A stretch of DNA of 64,000 bases from positions 24,736,920 through 24,800,919 of the forward strand of contig NC_044916.1 in NCBI RefSeq assembly GCF_003576645.1. Reading direction: 5' to 3'. This stretch comes from Ipomoea triloba (lineage: Eukaryota > Streptophyta > Magnoliopsida > Solanales > Convolvulaceae). Positions 21,768-32,061 of the stretch are shown piece after piece. A program made the position numbers and the translations under genes. The notes under the pieces are model-generated. The model was not told the DNA's origin. It saw only the letters and a program-made list of their open reading frames with translations, and did not search any database. Within the stretch, counting starts at the first letter, position 1; each line of letters begins with the position of its first letter.

Positions 21768-22415
21768 TGGCTACCCTTACTTTGGTTGATCTCGATGATG
21801 ATGATGGAGTTCGAAAAGTTGGCAATGTTTCGTTAGGTGTTACTGAAGGCGCTGATGAGTTTTTCGCAGTTGGACGGCTTGTTAATGATAAACCCATTAA
21901 GTTTACGTATTTCCATGATACAATGGCGTCGATCTGGCGTCTGTCCATGAGTATGAACTACAAGGAACTGCAACCGAAGAGGTATTTGTTTCATTTTTAC
22001 GATGAGAATGATATTGTTAGGATCTTGGAAGATAGCCCGTGGACATATGAGCATAATTTTTCTTCTGTTAAAAAGGTTGCTCCCCTTTGAGGATCCTGAT
22101 CAATTGCTTTGAATATGGTCGAGTTTTGGATTCAGATCCATGGTTTGCCATCAGGTTTCCGTTCTGAAGCGGTGCTGAAGGCTATAGGAGAATTCATCGG
22201 ACGGATTACGCTAATGGATGAACGCAACTTTGATGCCTCCCTGTGTACTTTCTTTCGGATCCGTATTGAGATCTAAGTTTCGAAACCTTTGAAGAAAGGT
22301 ATGCGTCTAAAAAAGGATAATGGGGAGTGGATCAAAGTCGGCCTTCGGTATGAACGTCTGCCAACCTTCTGTTTTACTTGTGGGTGTATTGGACATGGAG
22401 ATAGGTTTTGTCGCC
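21768..22415 (+). pseudogene. LINE ORF1: DUF4283 domain plus CCHC zinc knuckle
   Basis: The frame from 21768 encodes an acidic N-terminus and then the DUF4283 pattern of plant LINE ORF1 proteins (FTYFHDTMASIWR ... LFHFYDENDIVRILEDSPW). It breaks near 22085. Downstream fragments in other frames continue with FWIQIHGLP and a zinc knuckle CFTCGCIGHGDRFC near 22372-22413. The full protein would bind element RNA. At least one frameshift and a stop near 22276 make this copy non-functional. Confidence 0.75.
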
Positions 22416-22858
22416 ATCGTACACAGGGGGGGGGGGGGGGTGAATGCTGAAAACCCTTTGGTCCGGAATTAAGAGCAGGTCATCGGAAGAATGTTCCTAC
22501 GGCAGGGCAGAAGTGGATACCGCCGCCAGTGGGTTCCTCCGGGGAAGAATTCAGATCAAGATATTAAAGGCAAGTCAATATTGAATATGCCTGATGATAT
22601 GCTTGCCTTACAAGTTCATAGTGCTACTTCAGTGCATGTGCATGGTAAGTTTCCAAATATTACTATTGGGACTGCGGATTCTATGGGATCACGTGCATGC
22701 ATGGAGGATGGTATTACTATCTTGGATCAGAAACGTCATCGTACGCGGGTAGTGGATGACGAAACTACTTTGGCTGTTGTTCCGATGGATGTTGAGAAGT
22801 TAGGCTAAAAAAACTTGTTGTTGGCGAGAACTGGTTCCACATAGTCCCGCCCGTCCCA

Positions 22859-24067
22859 ATGAGCTCTTTATGCTGGAAATGTCGGTGACTTGGCAACTCA
22901 CGAACAATTTGTGAAATTATAGCCTTTGAATCTAAGGTCAAGCCTACTTTTATTTGTCTGATGGAGACAAAAGTGCGATGTGAACATGCAGAGCGTTTAA
23001 AAGCTACGTTACATTTTGAAGGGTTTTTTTTTTTTTTTTTTACGGTGACGGTGGTGATACTGGAGCTGGCCTTGCGCTATTTTGGCAGGATAAGAATGTG
23101 GCCAACCTTATTAGTTTCTCTATGAACCATATTGACATCCAAGTGCAGCTTCCGAATTATAATCTTTGGCGCCTGACCTTCTTTTATGGCTATCCAGAAC
23201 GAAACCAGAGACAACAATCTTGGGATCTTTTGTGTTCTCTGCGTCCTAAATCAAATTTACCATGGCTTATAGTTGGCGACTTTAACGATTTAGCAACTAT
23301 GTGTGAGAAGAGGGGACTGAACCTGCATCCAATGTCACTTATTGAGGGTTTTAATAATCTTGCTATTGAGGACTGTGGTATGTTTGACCTTAGTACGAGA
23401 GGAAGACAATATACTTGGGAACGTGGCCGTGGAAGTACGAATTGGGTGGAGGAATGTCTTGATAGGGCGGTGACCGGGGTTGATTGGTGTACCATGTTTC
23501 CTCAAGCTTCGGTTTATAATAAGGATGTAATCACATCTAACCATTCGGCTCTTTTTGTTGAAATTGAAGCTCCCCGGATAGTGATGCAACGCCGTCAAAT
23601 CATGTTTGAGAATGCCTGGTTACAGGATGTTGGTTGTAAGGATGTGGTGCTTACATAGCTGGAATTTATCAGGTGGTGAAGTTTTGCCATACCGCTTGAA
23701 GCAGTGTGGTTCATCGTTAAAGCAGTGGGGGGAGACTATGCCTAGCGTACTGAGAAAGAAATTAATTATCTGCAGTCTTAGTTAAATAGTTTAAGACGAC
23801 GTACTGATATTACGACCCTAATTATGGTTCGTAACTTGGATGTGAAGCTTCGTAGCTTGTTTGATAATCTGAATATTTACTGAAGGCAAAGGGTGAAGCA
23901 ATTTTGGCTTGCTAAAGGCGATCGAAACACTAAATTTTTTCACATTTTTGCTTCAGTATGAAAACGGAAAAACCATATAGAGAGGTTGCGTGATGGTGTA
24001 AATAACTGGGTTGAAGGAGATCAATTGCTGGACTTAGCTAAGAAGTATTTCTCTACCATATTTACTT
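22859..24067 (+). pseudogene. LINE ORF2 endonuclease domain, truncated before reverse transcriptase
   Basis: An APE-type endonuclease can be followed from the ATG at 22859: LGNSRT near the start, LMETK near 22960 with the catalytic Glu, VGDFNDL near 23276, and TSNHSALF near 23540 replacing the canonical S-D-H. A poly-T expansion (23023-23041) and several stops interrupt it. The sequence ends near 24067 in the linker that normally precedes the reverse transcriptase (KKYFSTIF). Confidence 0.8.
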
Positions 24068-24820
24068 ATAACTTATAAGAATACTCATATGGATGATGCC
24101 TGCAATATTTTTATTAGAATAAACCTAAAATATACACAAGAAATATGTTTATCAAAATCCCCAACACTTGAACATTTGCTTGTCCCCAAGCAAAATTATT
24201 ATTTGCTAAATAAATTAAAATGAAATTTCCAAAATCCATAACACGTCATGAACAACAGTCTGAAGCACCATGCAATTAATAAGTTGGCACCCATGTTCAA
24301 AAATGGAGAGAACTAAATAAGTAAGCTCTCAATTATTATTTATTTATTTTTGTTATATACTTTTTATGCATTTGAGTATTAAATATTCTTCTGAATTATT
24401 TTAATAGTTGTATCATTAAATTGCTTGGGAAGCTTACTAGTTATTTATTTGATATAATTATTTGCTATATTAGACAATGATTTGTGCTACAAGTTATTCT
24501 AATTTCAGTAGCGACTGAGATGAATTATTACAAGATTAGTGATAATTGGTCTCGGGTAGAATATTTTTCTAAATTAAATGCAACCGCTTGTGCTTGTGTT
24601 ATTTAGTTTGTCGATTTTCCTAATTTCTACTGCTACTACTAAATGATTGTAAAGTTAAAGTAAATACAATCAATTTTATATATACTATGAAATAATGTAC
24701 CTTCACTACAAAAAATAATGTACTTTTAGTATAATAAAAATGTACCTTATATTCATGATACACACAGCTATATGGACCATGGTCCACACAATAATTTGCG
24801 ATCTCCAGTTTCTAACCTAA
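24068..24820. other. Repeat-derived intergenic sequence
   Basis: No gene is seen. TTGCTTGTCCCCAAGCAA-like sequence at 24178-24194 is a self-complementary motif that I associate with gypsy element 3' regions. The GGACCATGGTCC palindrome lies near 24775. Confidence 0.35.
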
Positions 24821-25363
24821 ACCAATGTTGAACTTAGGCCCATTTCTCTTACTAATTTTATTAGAATTGTTCCAGTTTTTAAAACTTTAGGTGCACGCCC
24901 AGTCAATGTTGAACTTAGGCCCATTTCTCTTATTAATTTTATTAGAACTAGTATTTACATCCGTGCGATGTACAGAATGAGTTTATTATAATATATTAAG
25001 AATATTTGAATGGATATACAATTATTTAAATTATAACATCAAATATTATATAATGCAAGTGAAGATATGAGTTGGGTCATTTATGTTTGTTGATGTTACC
25101 ATTGCTTGAATTCGAGTAAATAATTGCTCAAATTAATAGCTAATGTGTAGATGTAGGCATGCGGTGTTGTAACTTTAGAGATTTTATATATCATTATTAG
25201 GAATTTTTAGAAATTGGCCCAATGTGCTCGTTCTCTAGCAACTTAGTTATAGTAATGAATTGCTATCCTAATTCATTTGTATAGATGATATATTTTTTGT
25301 TTAGATATATAGCAGCTTTATCATTTTGAAAAAAAAAACATAATATCATTGATTATATTTACA

Positions 25364-27066
25364 CATTATTGAAAACCTCGTTGTAGACGACATTGGAAGT
25401 CACAACACAATCTTGTCCATCCTCGTCTACCGCTAACACCTTCAGGCCATTAGGATGACTGACTCGGGAGAAAGTCGCATACAATTGATCGTGACTAAAG
25501 ACCGATTTTTTTTAGTAATAACCCAACGTGAGTTAGTGTTTGGCATTGGCTTTTGTTTATAGTCATGGCATATGCAAGCATTAACGGGAATTGTTTACGC
25601 TGGAACTTGAATGGCAATCTCGTATCAGAAGGACTAAGAGATATTCGGGGGACAAGAACTTTGGTCCCTTCATGTGTCCCATTAACTATTCTTGCTTCGA
25701 CAATGTGATCTGCCAATCTTGTGATAATGAGCCGCGTTCCGTTACAAAGACCAAGAGAGTGGTCTATGTTCTGTAATAACATAACAGGTGCACCGACCTT
25801 TAATGTCAATGAATGATTAGGAAGACCCGACAATCTCAAACTATTTAAGAATTCAGGAGTACGCACTTTTGATAGATTTTCACCGCCTGATTCTGCCTTA
25901 CAGAAAGAGTCACAACTTAAATATGTTCGTCCTTCTGCAGTATTCATGTCGCACATGTACTGATTAATTTGATCAACGACATCTAAAGTCGGCGAGAGGA
26001 TCGCTCGGCCTTCTAGCTGCGACTCATCAAGCATGCCATATCTCGAACTTGGGAATGTGCTCTCAACTATAGTTGCTATGGGATCATGTCCACACTTCAA
26101 CAAAAACCTTGTCGGAATATCAATATCAGATGAACCATTGTTTACAATCCCTGCAATCCCATCTCCGATGCTATTCCACTGGAAGCAACATTTAGAACAA
26201 TATCACCGCGGCTCTTTATCTTTGATGATAACGTTCTCCACACGAACGTCTTGCCTGTTCCTCCATAACCATACACAAAGAATAATCCATCTCTATTTGA
26301 ATCAATATCATTCATCACAGAGTCGTAAACATTCTTTTGTTCATTGGTCAATTGTGTTACCAATGTCTCATGCTTTGTCTTCAAAGATTCCTTGTCATAC
26401 GCCAACAACATGTTTTCACTCAAACCCATGCTACTTTCGTCTGGAATTGGCATTTCCGGAAAGTATTTCAAGCTTTTTCCCCACGAAGATAACAAATTCT
26501 CCAACTCCATCAGAGCAAATTGTTTTTTATCTAAATCCGATAACATCAACTCTTAAAAGGCAAAAAAAAAAAAAAAAAAAAAAAGAAACAAAAACAAATA
26601 ACAAATTAGTTTATTTATAAATAATGAAAAGCAAATAACAAAGTCGAATAAATAGATTGGAGCTCGATATACCTGGATTTTGCAAGACACGTCGACGTTG
26701 AACTTGTGCATCCTCGGCAAGAAATTCCCAAACGACATTGCAAACTACTTTTGGCTTACTGAGTGAACTTGAAGTGAGAAGCGTAACAGATAACCTTCGC
26801 AAAGCATACGCGGATGCCCAGTAACTCGAATCAATAATGCCATCAATGTACTCCTTGTCATCATCTAATAATCCATATTCATAACACGTATCCCTAAACG
26901 AATTATGAATGACTCTTGCAACAGTGCAAATATCTTCATGGCTAAAAGGTCCGCGTACCAAATTTAAAAGACATCTAAGATAGTATAACTCTCCACACCC
27001 TGGCGGAACATAGAACAATCGTCCTATGGAGGATCTTAAAACGACTCCATGACAGAAATGAGACAT
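25364..27066 (-). pseudogene. Helitron PIF1-like helicase fragment
   Basis: Minus-strand frames give, in order, the pre-helicase block (RLFYVPPGCGELYYLRCLLN, LLDDDKEYIDGI), a probable intron (26672-26552), the Walker A motif GYGGTGKT at about 26271-26248, and the C-terminal helicase region (GAPVMLLQNID, YAMTINKSQCQTL, FSRVSHPNGLKVL). The segment between SSGIAS and LLKCGHDPIA, which should hold the DE-box motif II, is missing. A poly-T frameshift near 25505 breaks the C-terminus. In intact elements this helicase is fused to the Rep domain and unwinds the strand during rolling-circle transposition in the nucleus. This copy is inactive. Confidence 0.88.
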
Positions 27067-27169
27067 TCTACTACCGAGTAAGTTTGGTTACATATGGTGG
27101 TTGTAAATAGTAAGCAGTTATCAAATTAATCACTCTACAATTGCTTCATTTTCTTCTTTTTTTTAAGGA

Positions 27170-27464
27170 TTTCTTGTTTTAATATTATTGTACTTCTATA
27201 ATATTATTTTATTGTTTTAATTGTTTTAATGTACAATATTTTGGGCGGGAAATAGGATTTCGTTTTGGAGGATTTTGTTTATATATATATATATATATAT
27301 ATAGATTATAACAATGTACTAATCCTAATGTATAACAATGTTTTGATATTATAGGATTTCGTGTTTTAATATTATTGTACTTTTAATATTATTTTATTGT
27401 TTGAATTTTTTTAATGTACAATATTTTGGGCGGGAAATAAGATTTCGTTTTGGAGGATTTTGTT

Positions 27465-27503
<39 letters not shown>

Positions 27504-27735
27504 AGATATAGATTATAACAATGTACTAATTTAATCCTAATGCATAACAATGTTTTGATGTTATAGGATTTCGTGTTTTAATATTATTGTACTTTTAAAA
27601 TTATTTTATTGTTTTAATGTACAATATTTTGGGCGGGAAATAGTATTTCTTTTTGGATGATTGTTTTAATGTACAATATTTTTGACGGGAAATAGGATTT
27701 CGTTTTGAAAGATTTTGTTTATATATATATATAGA
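27170..27735 (-). repeat. Three tandem copies of the Helitron 5' terminus
   Basis: Units at about 27170-27349, 27350-27565 and 27566-27735 each contain TACAATATTTTGGGCGGGAAATA, TTTTGTTT and a (TA)n-AGAT ending. Each is a Helitron 5' end read on the minus strand. Only the outermost one abuts the target site. Confidence 0.8.
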
Positions 27736-27901
27736 TTGTTCCAGTTTTTTAAAAATTAGGTGCACGCCCAGTCGATGTTGAACTTAGGCCCATTTGTCTT
27801 ATTAATTTGGTTAGTAATTAGGTGCACGCTCAATGTTGAACTTAGGCCCATTTGTCTTACTAATTTGGTTAGTATTGTTGCAGTTTTTAAAACTTTAGGT
27901 A

Positions 27902-27974
27902 CACGCCCAGTGGGACTCGAACCCACAATCGCTTGATTAAAAGTTAAGCGCCTTATCCATTAGGCTATAGGCGC
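27902..27974 (-). tRNA. tRNA-like gene, anticodon UUU (Lys) on an Arg-like body
   Basis: The 73-nt cloverleaf has a 7-bp acceptor stem (G1-U72 wobble), D arm GCCTAATGGATAAGGC, T arm GTGGGTTCGAGTCCCAC and a B box GGTTCGAGTCC. The anticodon is TTT at 27941-27939, flanked by T33 and A37. The anticodon stem has an A30-C40 mismatch. From memory, the D arm and stem look like plant tRNA-Arg, and two transitions (G30 to A, C35 to T) would turn an Arg UCU anticodon into Lys UUU. A TTTT terminator follows about 14 nt downstream. It is probably a decaying tRNA gene; function is uncertain. Confidence 0.7.
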
Positions 27975-28221
27975 TTATTGGTATTATTTCACGTTTAGTT
28001 TAATTATAGCTAAATTGAAATTAGAGTTTTGACCCGAACTACAAAAAGGGTTAAATTATGATATAAGTTCATAACTGCCATAGAAAGGAGCAGAATATTT
28101 AGCACTCTAATGATGATTATCTGGCGGTGATGGTTCAAATTTGATGAGGAAGGCTAGCTTCTCCAATGATCTATAATCATTCCAGCTACGGCATCACAAT
28201 ATTCACTAATTGTTGGTGTTG

Positions 28222-28223
<2 letters not shown>

Positions 28224-28268
<45 letters not shown>
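28224..28268. repeat. (TTA)n microsatellite at a Helitron boundary
   Basis: About 14 TTA units lie beside the 3' end of the Helitron at 28276. Similar (AAT)n tracts precede the Helitron 5' ends near 46839 and 47714. Confidence 0.9.
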
Positions 28269-28269
<1 letters not shown>

Positions 28270-29159
28270 GTAAAATTAGTATTTTCGGTCGTGCGTTGCA
28301 CGGAATGGATTTGTTATAATAATTTAAGAATATTTGGATCGATATACAATTATATAAATTATAACATCGAATATTATATAACACAATTGATGAAATTGAT
28401 TGGATCGATTATGTTTGTGATGTTTTCCTTTCTTGAATTAGAGCAAATAATAATTGTCCAATTACATGTGCGATTTACGGATAAATTTTTTATTATATAT
28501 TTAGATAATAAAAATAAAGATGCAATTATAAAAAATTCTAATATTGAACGTGTACATTTATTTATGTAACACCCCAATTTTCACCTCTTGGATTTATTAC
28601 AAAATCCCTAATAGTACAATACATTGCGGAAACATCAAACCAGCAGAAAACTGGGTGTTACCGCCACGCTTAGGTATCTCTCCTATACCCAAACGCTAAG
28701 GCTAAACTTACAACCTCAAATAACCATATCAACATCCAAAAGTGTACATATGGAACTAATCCTTCCAAGGTGTCTATTCTAGGATAGAGTAATCTTCAAC
28801 CTCGACTCCCATCCTATTCAGAGCTCATCGGACCACAGAGGCCCACGCTAGACTGCATCTAATAAAGGACACAATGAAGTGTAGTTAGCGCGACGGCTAA
28901 GTAAGGAAATCCATTGTCACTCGAAAGTAAACAAAGGTTTCGAAAACAACATGATAATCAGAAAATGTAAATGTTACCCAACGGTTGCATTCTTCCTGCA
29001 ATTATATTAACAGCAAAACAGTACAATACAGTATATAAGTAACATCAGCACATAACACTTCCATTTCCGAGAATTTCCACTTAATTCAAAGTGAGACTCA
29101 CAACACACCCATTATTGCTCGGGACACGACATTTTTAATTCCCACTCATTCTCTCAGCG

Positions 29160-29310
29160 AATAAATCATACAAGACATCTCACCATTCACTCAGCGAATA
29201 GACTTCGCTCTGCAGTATGAATTAATCATACAAGACACCTCACCATTCACTCAGCGAATAGACTTCGCTCTGCAGTATGAATTAATCATACAAGACATCT
29301 CACATTAGCA
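29160..29310. repeat. 62-bp direct repeat within the solo LTR
   Basis: CATACAAGACATCTCACCATTCACTCAGCG and the following AATAGACTTCGCTCTGCAG block are duplicated in tandem. The related LTR at 53920-54020 carries a similar AATAGACTTCGCCCTG duplication. Confidence 0.8.
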
Positions 29311-30609
29311 TATTCACATGACGACTCAAAACAATTATACTTATCCAAATATGTTTCCAAATACACACATTTGTCAATGGCTTTTCACCACGAAATTTCC
29401 AAGTGACAAGAGTCACACTTGTTTCCTAAAAACACAATTCTTCTTCCAAATTGATTGTGACATTCCAAAATTTCGTTACTATTTTTATTACAACATATTT
29501 TTGTCAAAATTGTTCCTAACCATTCTTTTTCAGAAAATTCCAGCTTGGCGCAGTCCGAAAGATTGAGCCGGTAAAAATAGTTCCCGAACTCTTTTTCACT
29601 TGAAATTTTTATGGTAGAACCCCAACTTATAGTACTTGATGTCCATAAAAAGGTTTGGTCATTTTGATCCACGAATAAACACAGAAAATTCCATTTTTGC
29701 CCTTGGCAGTGTGCTGTCCAGAATTTCTCTCTCTGGACCAGTTTTGGAAAAAAATTCGAAAACCATACTTATACTACTCCGATCATTATGAAATTTTATA
29801 TGCGAGTTCTACACTTATTGAACTACATATCTGAGAAAAATGGAGTCAAAATACCTTACCAAAGTTTCCCAATAAATCTCGGAAGTTACTGCCAGAATCT
29901 ATCCTGATTTCCTTTCACTATTTTCACAAGTATAAGCCTATATGGGCATAAATACAACATATACATGCATAAATTAACTATGAACATGCATACCAAAAAT
30001 TACTAAACAGTAAAGTGTAGTTTCTTTGAGCCAACTTGTAGATCCATAAACTTAACACATAATTTTCACATAAAATTCCTAGTCACATAATTTACTAGCA
30101 TTTGATCACCTTCAAGTGACTAAACCAACTTAAGGGATTCCTTACCTCTTTGGAAGATCTTAAAAACCGTAAGAGTTGTTGGTTTCCTCCTTTGAGTCCT
30201 TCACCAAAGATCCTAGAAAAATCACCATAATAACAACATTTTCCTGCACCTTTAGTTTACACTTAAGTTCTAGGAAGGATTTAACCAAACAAAGTCTAAA
30301 GTCTTACCTACACTTAGAACACTTGAGTTGAAGAAATGCTTGGGAGTTCTTGATCACAAGTGGAAGACTAAACTATTTTCTTTCTTCTCCTTCCTTATGC
30401 TATTTTCGAATTATGGAGTAGGAGAGAGAGGGGTGATGTTTAGTTTAGCTTGAGAATTAAGTAACAAGTGCAACATTCCCATACCTATTATGACATGCCA
30501 TTAATGATCCAACCAAGTGGTGATTATGATTGCCACTTGTCATCTCCCTATGGTGGCTCCTTGAAGAACAACATTTATTTTGCCAGTTTGGGGTTAAATC
30601 AGATGAAAG

Positions 30610-30935
30610 TTCGAATGATTATAGCTTAATTCGGGAAAATTCTAACACCAAAATTAATGATTATAGCTTAATTCGGGAAAATTCTAACACCAAAATTATC
30701 CTAAAAATCTTAATTCGGGAAAATTCTAACACCAAAATTATCCTAAAAATATTAATTCGGGAAAATTCTAACACCAAAATTATCCTAAAAATAATCCCGT
30801 CGATAATCACTAAAATTGGGAATTTTTCGGTATCTCGCGAAATGATAATCACTAAAATTGGGAATTTTTCGGTATCTCGCGAAATATAAATCACTAAAAT
30901 TGGGAATTTTTCGGTATCTCGCGAAATATAGGCAC
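30610..30935. repeat. ~40-bp tandem repeats within the solo LTR
   Basis: Two families sit side by side. TTAATTCGGGAAAATTCTAA recurs four times (30627-30770), and AATCACTAAAATTGGGAATT followed by TTTCGGTATCTCGCGAAAT recurs three times (30809-30930). The related LTR at 55590-55670 has a single copy of each corresponding block, so expansion is specific to this copy. Confidence 0.85.
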
Positions 30936-31760
30936 AAGGTCCGTAACAATTTTACCCCTTACAGTCCGTTTAAATTTTCACTTGAGCTAACTAGAAGTTC
31001 AGGCTTAATCGTATTATACTTAATAATCAAATCTCTAGGAAAATTCGAACTGTATATACATCCTTAAAAATTTTACGGTTCGTGACCGGTACGTAGATCG
31101 CAGCTTATTAATAACTAGTCTAAAAAAAATTCTTTCGAACACCGAGAGACCTTCTCATAAATGTCATAGCTTAAAAATATATATATATTCTCGAACCTTA
31201 ACTTTGTCGGAAAAACCGAGGGGTTACAATTTAATTATAAGATTAGTGCAAAAGTATTACTCAATTAATTGAATAATATATGACTTGTTTGTCTATAATT
31301 ATCTTTAAAAGATCGATATGTAATATGACTCATGTAATTATATTATATTATTACTAAAATAAATATGGGAAAATGAGAAATAATTTAATTATAATTATTA
31401 TAAAAACAAATTAAACGATCAATGTTTAGCTTAATTACCATTATAATTATAATGCAATTATTATTATTCAATTACACTAATATATGTGCAATTATACTTT
31501 TATACCTTAACTATATTCATTTTCACCATATCACATTTAATTTTTTCTTCCTCCTCCATATTTGAAAAAATTAATTATAATCATTTTAAAAAAAATTTAA
31601 CAACCCATGTTTGATTAATTTTTTTAAAGTTTAAATAATTTAAAATTTTCAAAAGGAAAGTCTAATTAATTTTTTAAAGTTTTTAAATAATTTTCGGTCA
31701 ATTAGTAATATCATTTTCATTTTCAAATTTGTCTAATTTATGTTTCCATTACCATTAGGA

Positions 31761-32028
31761 TCTTATTATATTTTCAATCAATATATAAAATTTTTTGTTA
31801 TTATGAATTTAAATTTAAAGAATAGAAAAAAATAAAAAGATGTTAAATATATAATATAATAATATAATCTGACTTTTATATATTTGGTCAAGTATTTATT
31901 TTCATAACATACAAAATTTAAATTTAAATATTGTATGGTTAATATAATCTCTAATTTTATAGAAAAAATTCACATAATTAAGTTGATTTATTCCTAATTT
32001 TATACACACACACGCGCGCGCGCGCGCG

Positions 32029-32061
<33 letters not shown>

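Larger units (their letters stand above)
17870..24067 (+). mobile_element. L1-type LINE, split by a copia element and 3'-truncated
   Basis: The LINE is in two parts: up to 17897, and from 21763 onward after removal of the copia element. An ORF1-type start codon near 17875 is in frame with the ATG at 21768 once the insertion is discounted. ORF1 (DUF4283 and zinc knuckle) is followed by ORF2 with the endonuclease domain. Reverse transcriptase and a poly-A end are missing. Loss of the 3' part is unusual, because LINE copies are normally 5'-truncated by incomplete reverse transcription. A later deletion or nested insertion is more likely. Confidence 0.8.
24948..27735 (-). mobile_element. Helitron carrying a helicase remnant, boundaries set by an empty site
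   Basis: On the minus strand the element begins TCTATATATATATAAACAAAA at 27735 and ends with a hairpin-like GTACATCGCACG and ...ATACTAG at 24948. The flanks read ...ATTAGAA and TTGTTCCAG. An uninterrupted copy of this junction exists at about 24865-24890, so insertion between A and T without duplication is directly visible. That is the Helitron rule. The interior keeps helicase exons but no Rep (HUH nuclease), so it is non-autonomous. Confidence 0.93.
24822..27910 (-). repeat. Tandem ~80-bp repeats of a tRNA 3' end and its flank
   Basis: Four units carry AATGTTGAACTTAGGCCCAT followed by TTGTTCCAGTTTTTAAAACTTTAGGTGCACGCCCAGT-type sequence. They lie at about 24822-24902, 24903-24947 plus 27736-27770 (split by a Helitron), 27771-27829 (shortened) and 27830-27910. 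The GGTGCACGCCCAG end of each unit corresponds to the 3' acceptor end of the tRNA-like gene at 27902-27974, so the array arose by duplicating the tRNA 3' end with its downstream flank. Confidence 0.8.
28565..31228. mobile_element. Solo LTR (Ty3/gypsy type), 2664 bp, ATTTA target duplication
   Basis: The segment begins TGTAACACCCC and ends GAGGGGTTACA. ATTTA at 28560-28564 is repeated at 31229-31233. The uninterrupted Helitron paralogue near 2245 supplies the empty site. No gag or pol is inside, so it is either a solo LTR left by LTR recombination or a non-coding LARD-like unit; the related segment at 52852-55682 supports the LTR reading. The family resembles long chromovirus LTRs (inference). 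Confidence 0.85.
28276..31760 (-). mobile_element. Helitron copy interrupted by a solo LTR
   Basis: On the minus strand the 3' end at 28276 reads CGTGCAACGCACG (a perfect 5-bp stem) followed by ...ATACTAA, a CTRR terminus. Sequence on both sides of the solo LTR (28280-28564 and 31229-31700) matches the Helitron at 1179-2320 in reverse orientation. A 5' TC terminus could not be found beyond 31.7 kb, so the 5' end is lost or diverged. No coding exon is visible. Confidence 0.75.

Noticed and set aside
24711..24725. CACTACAAAAAAT as a possible second CACTA terminus
   Set aside because: No inverted partner, no 3-bp duplication and no subterminal repeats were found around it.
26033..26620. 195-codon plus-strand frame
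   Set aside because: It is the reverse complement of the Helitron helicase, whose Walker A and C-terminal motifs identify the minus strand as coding.
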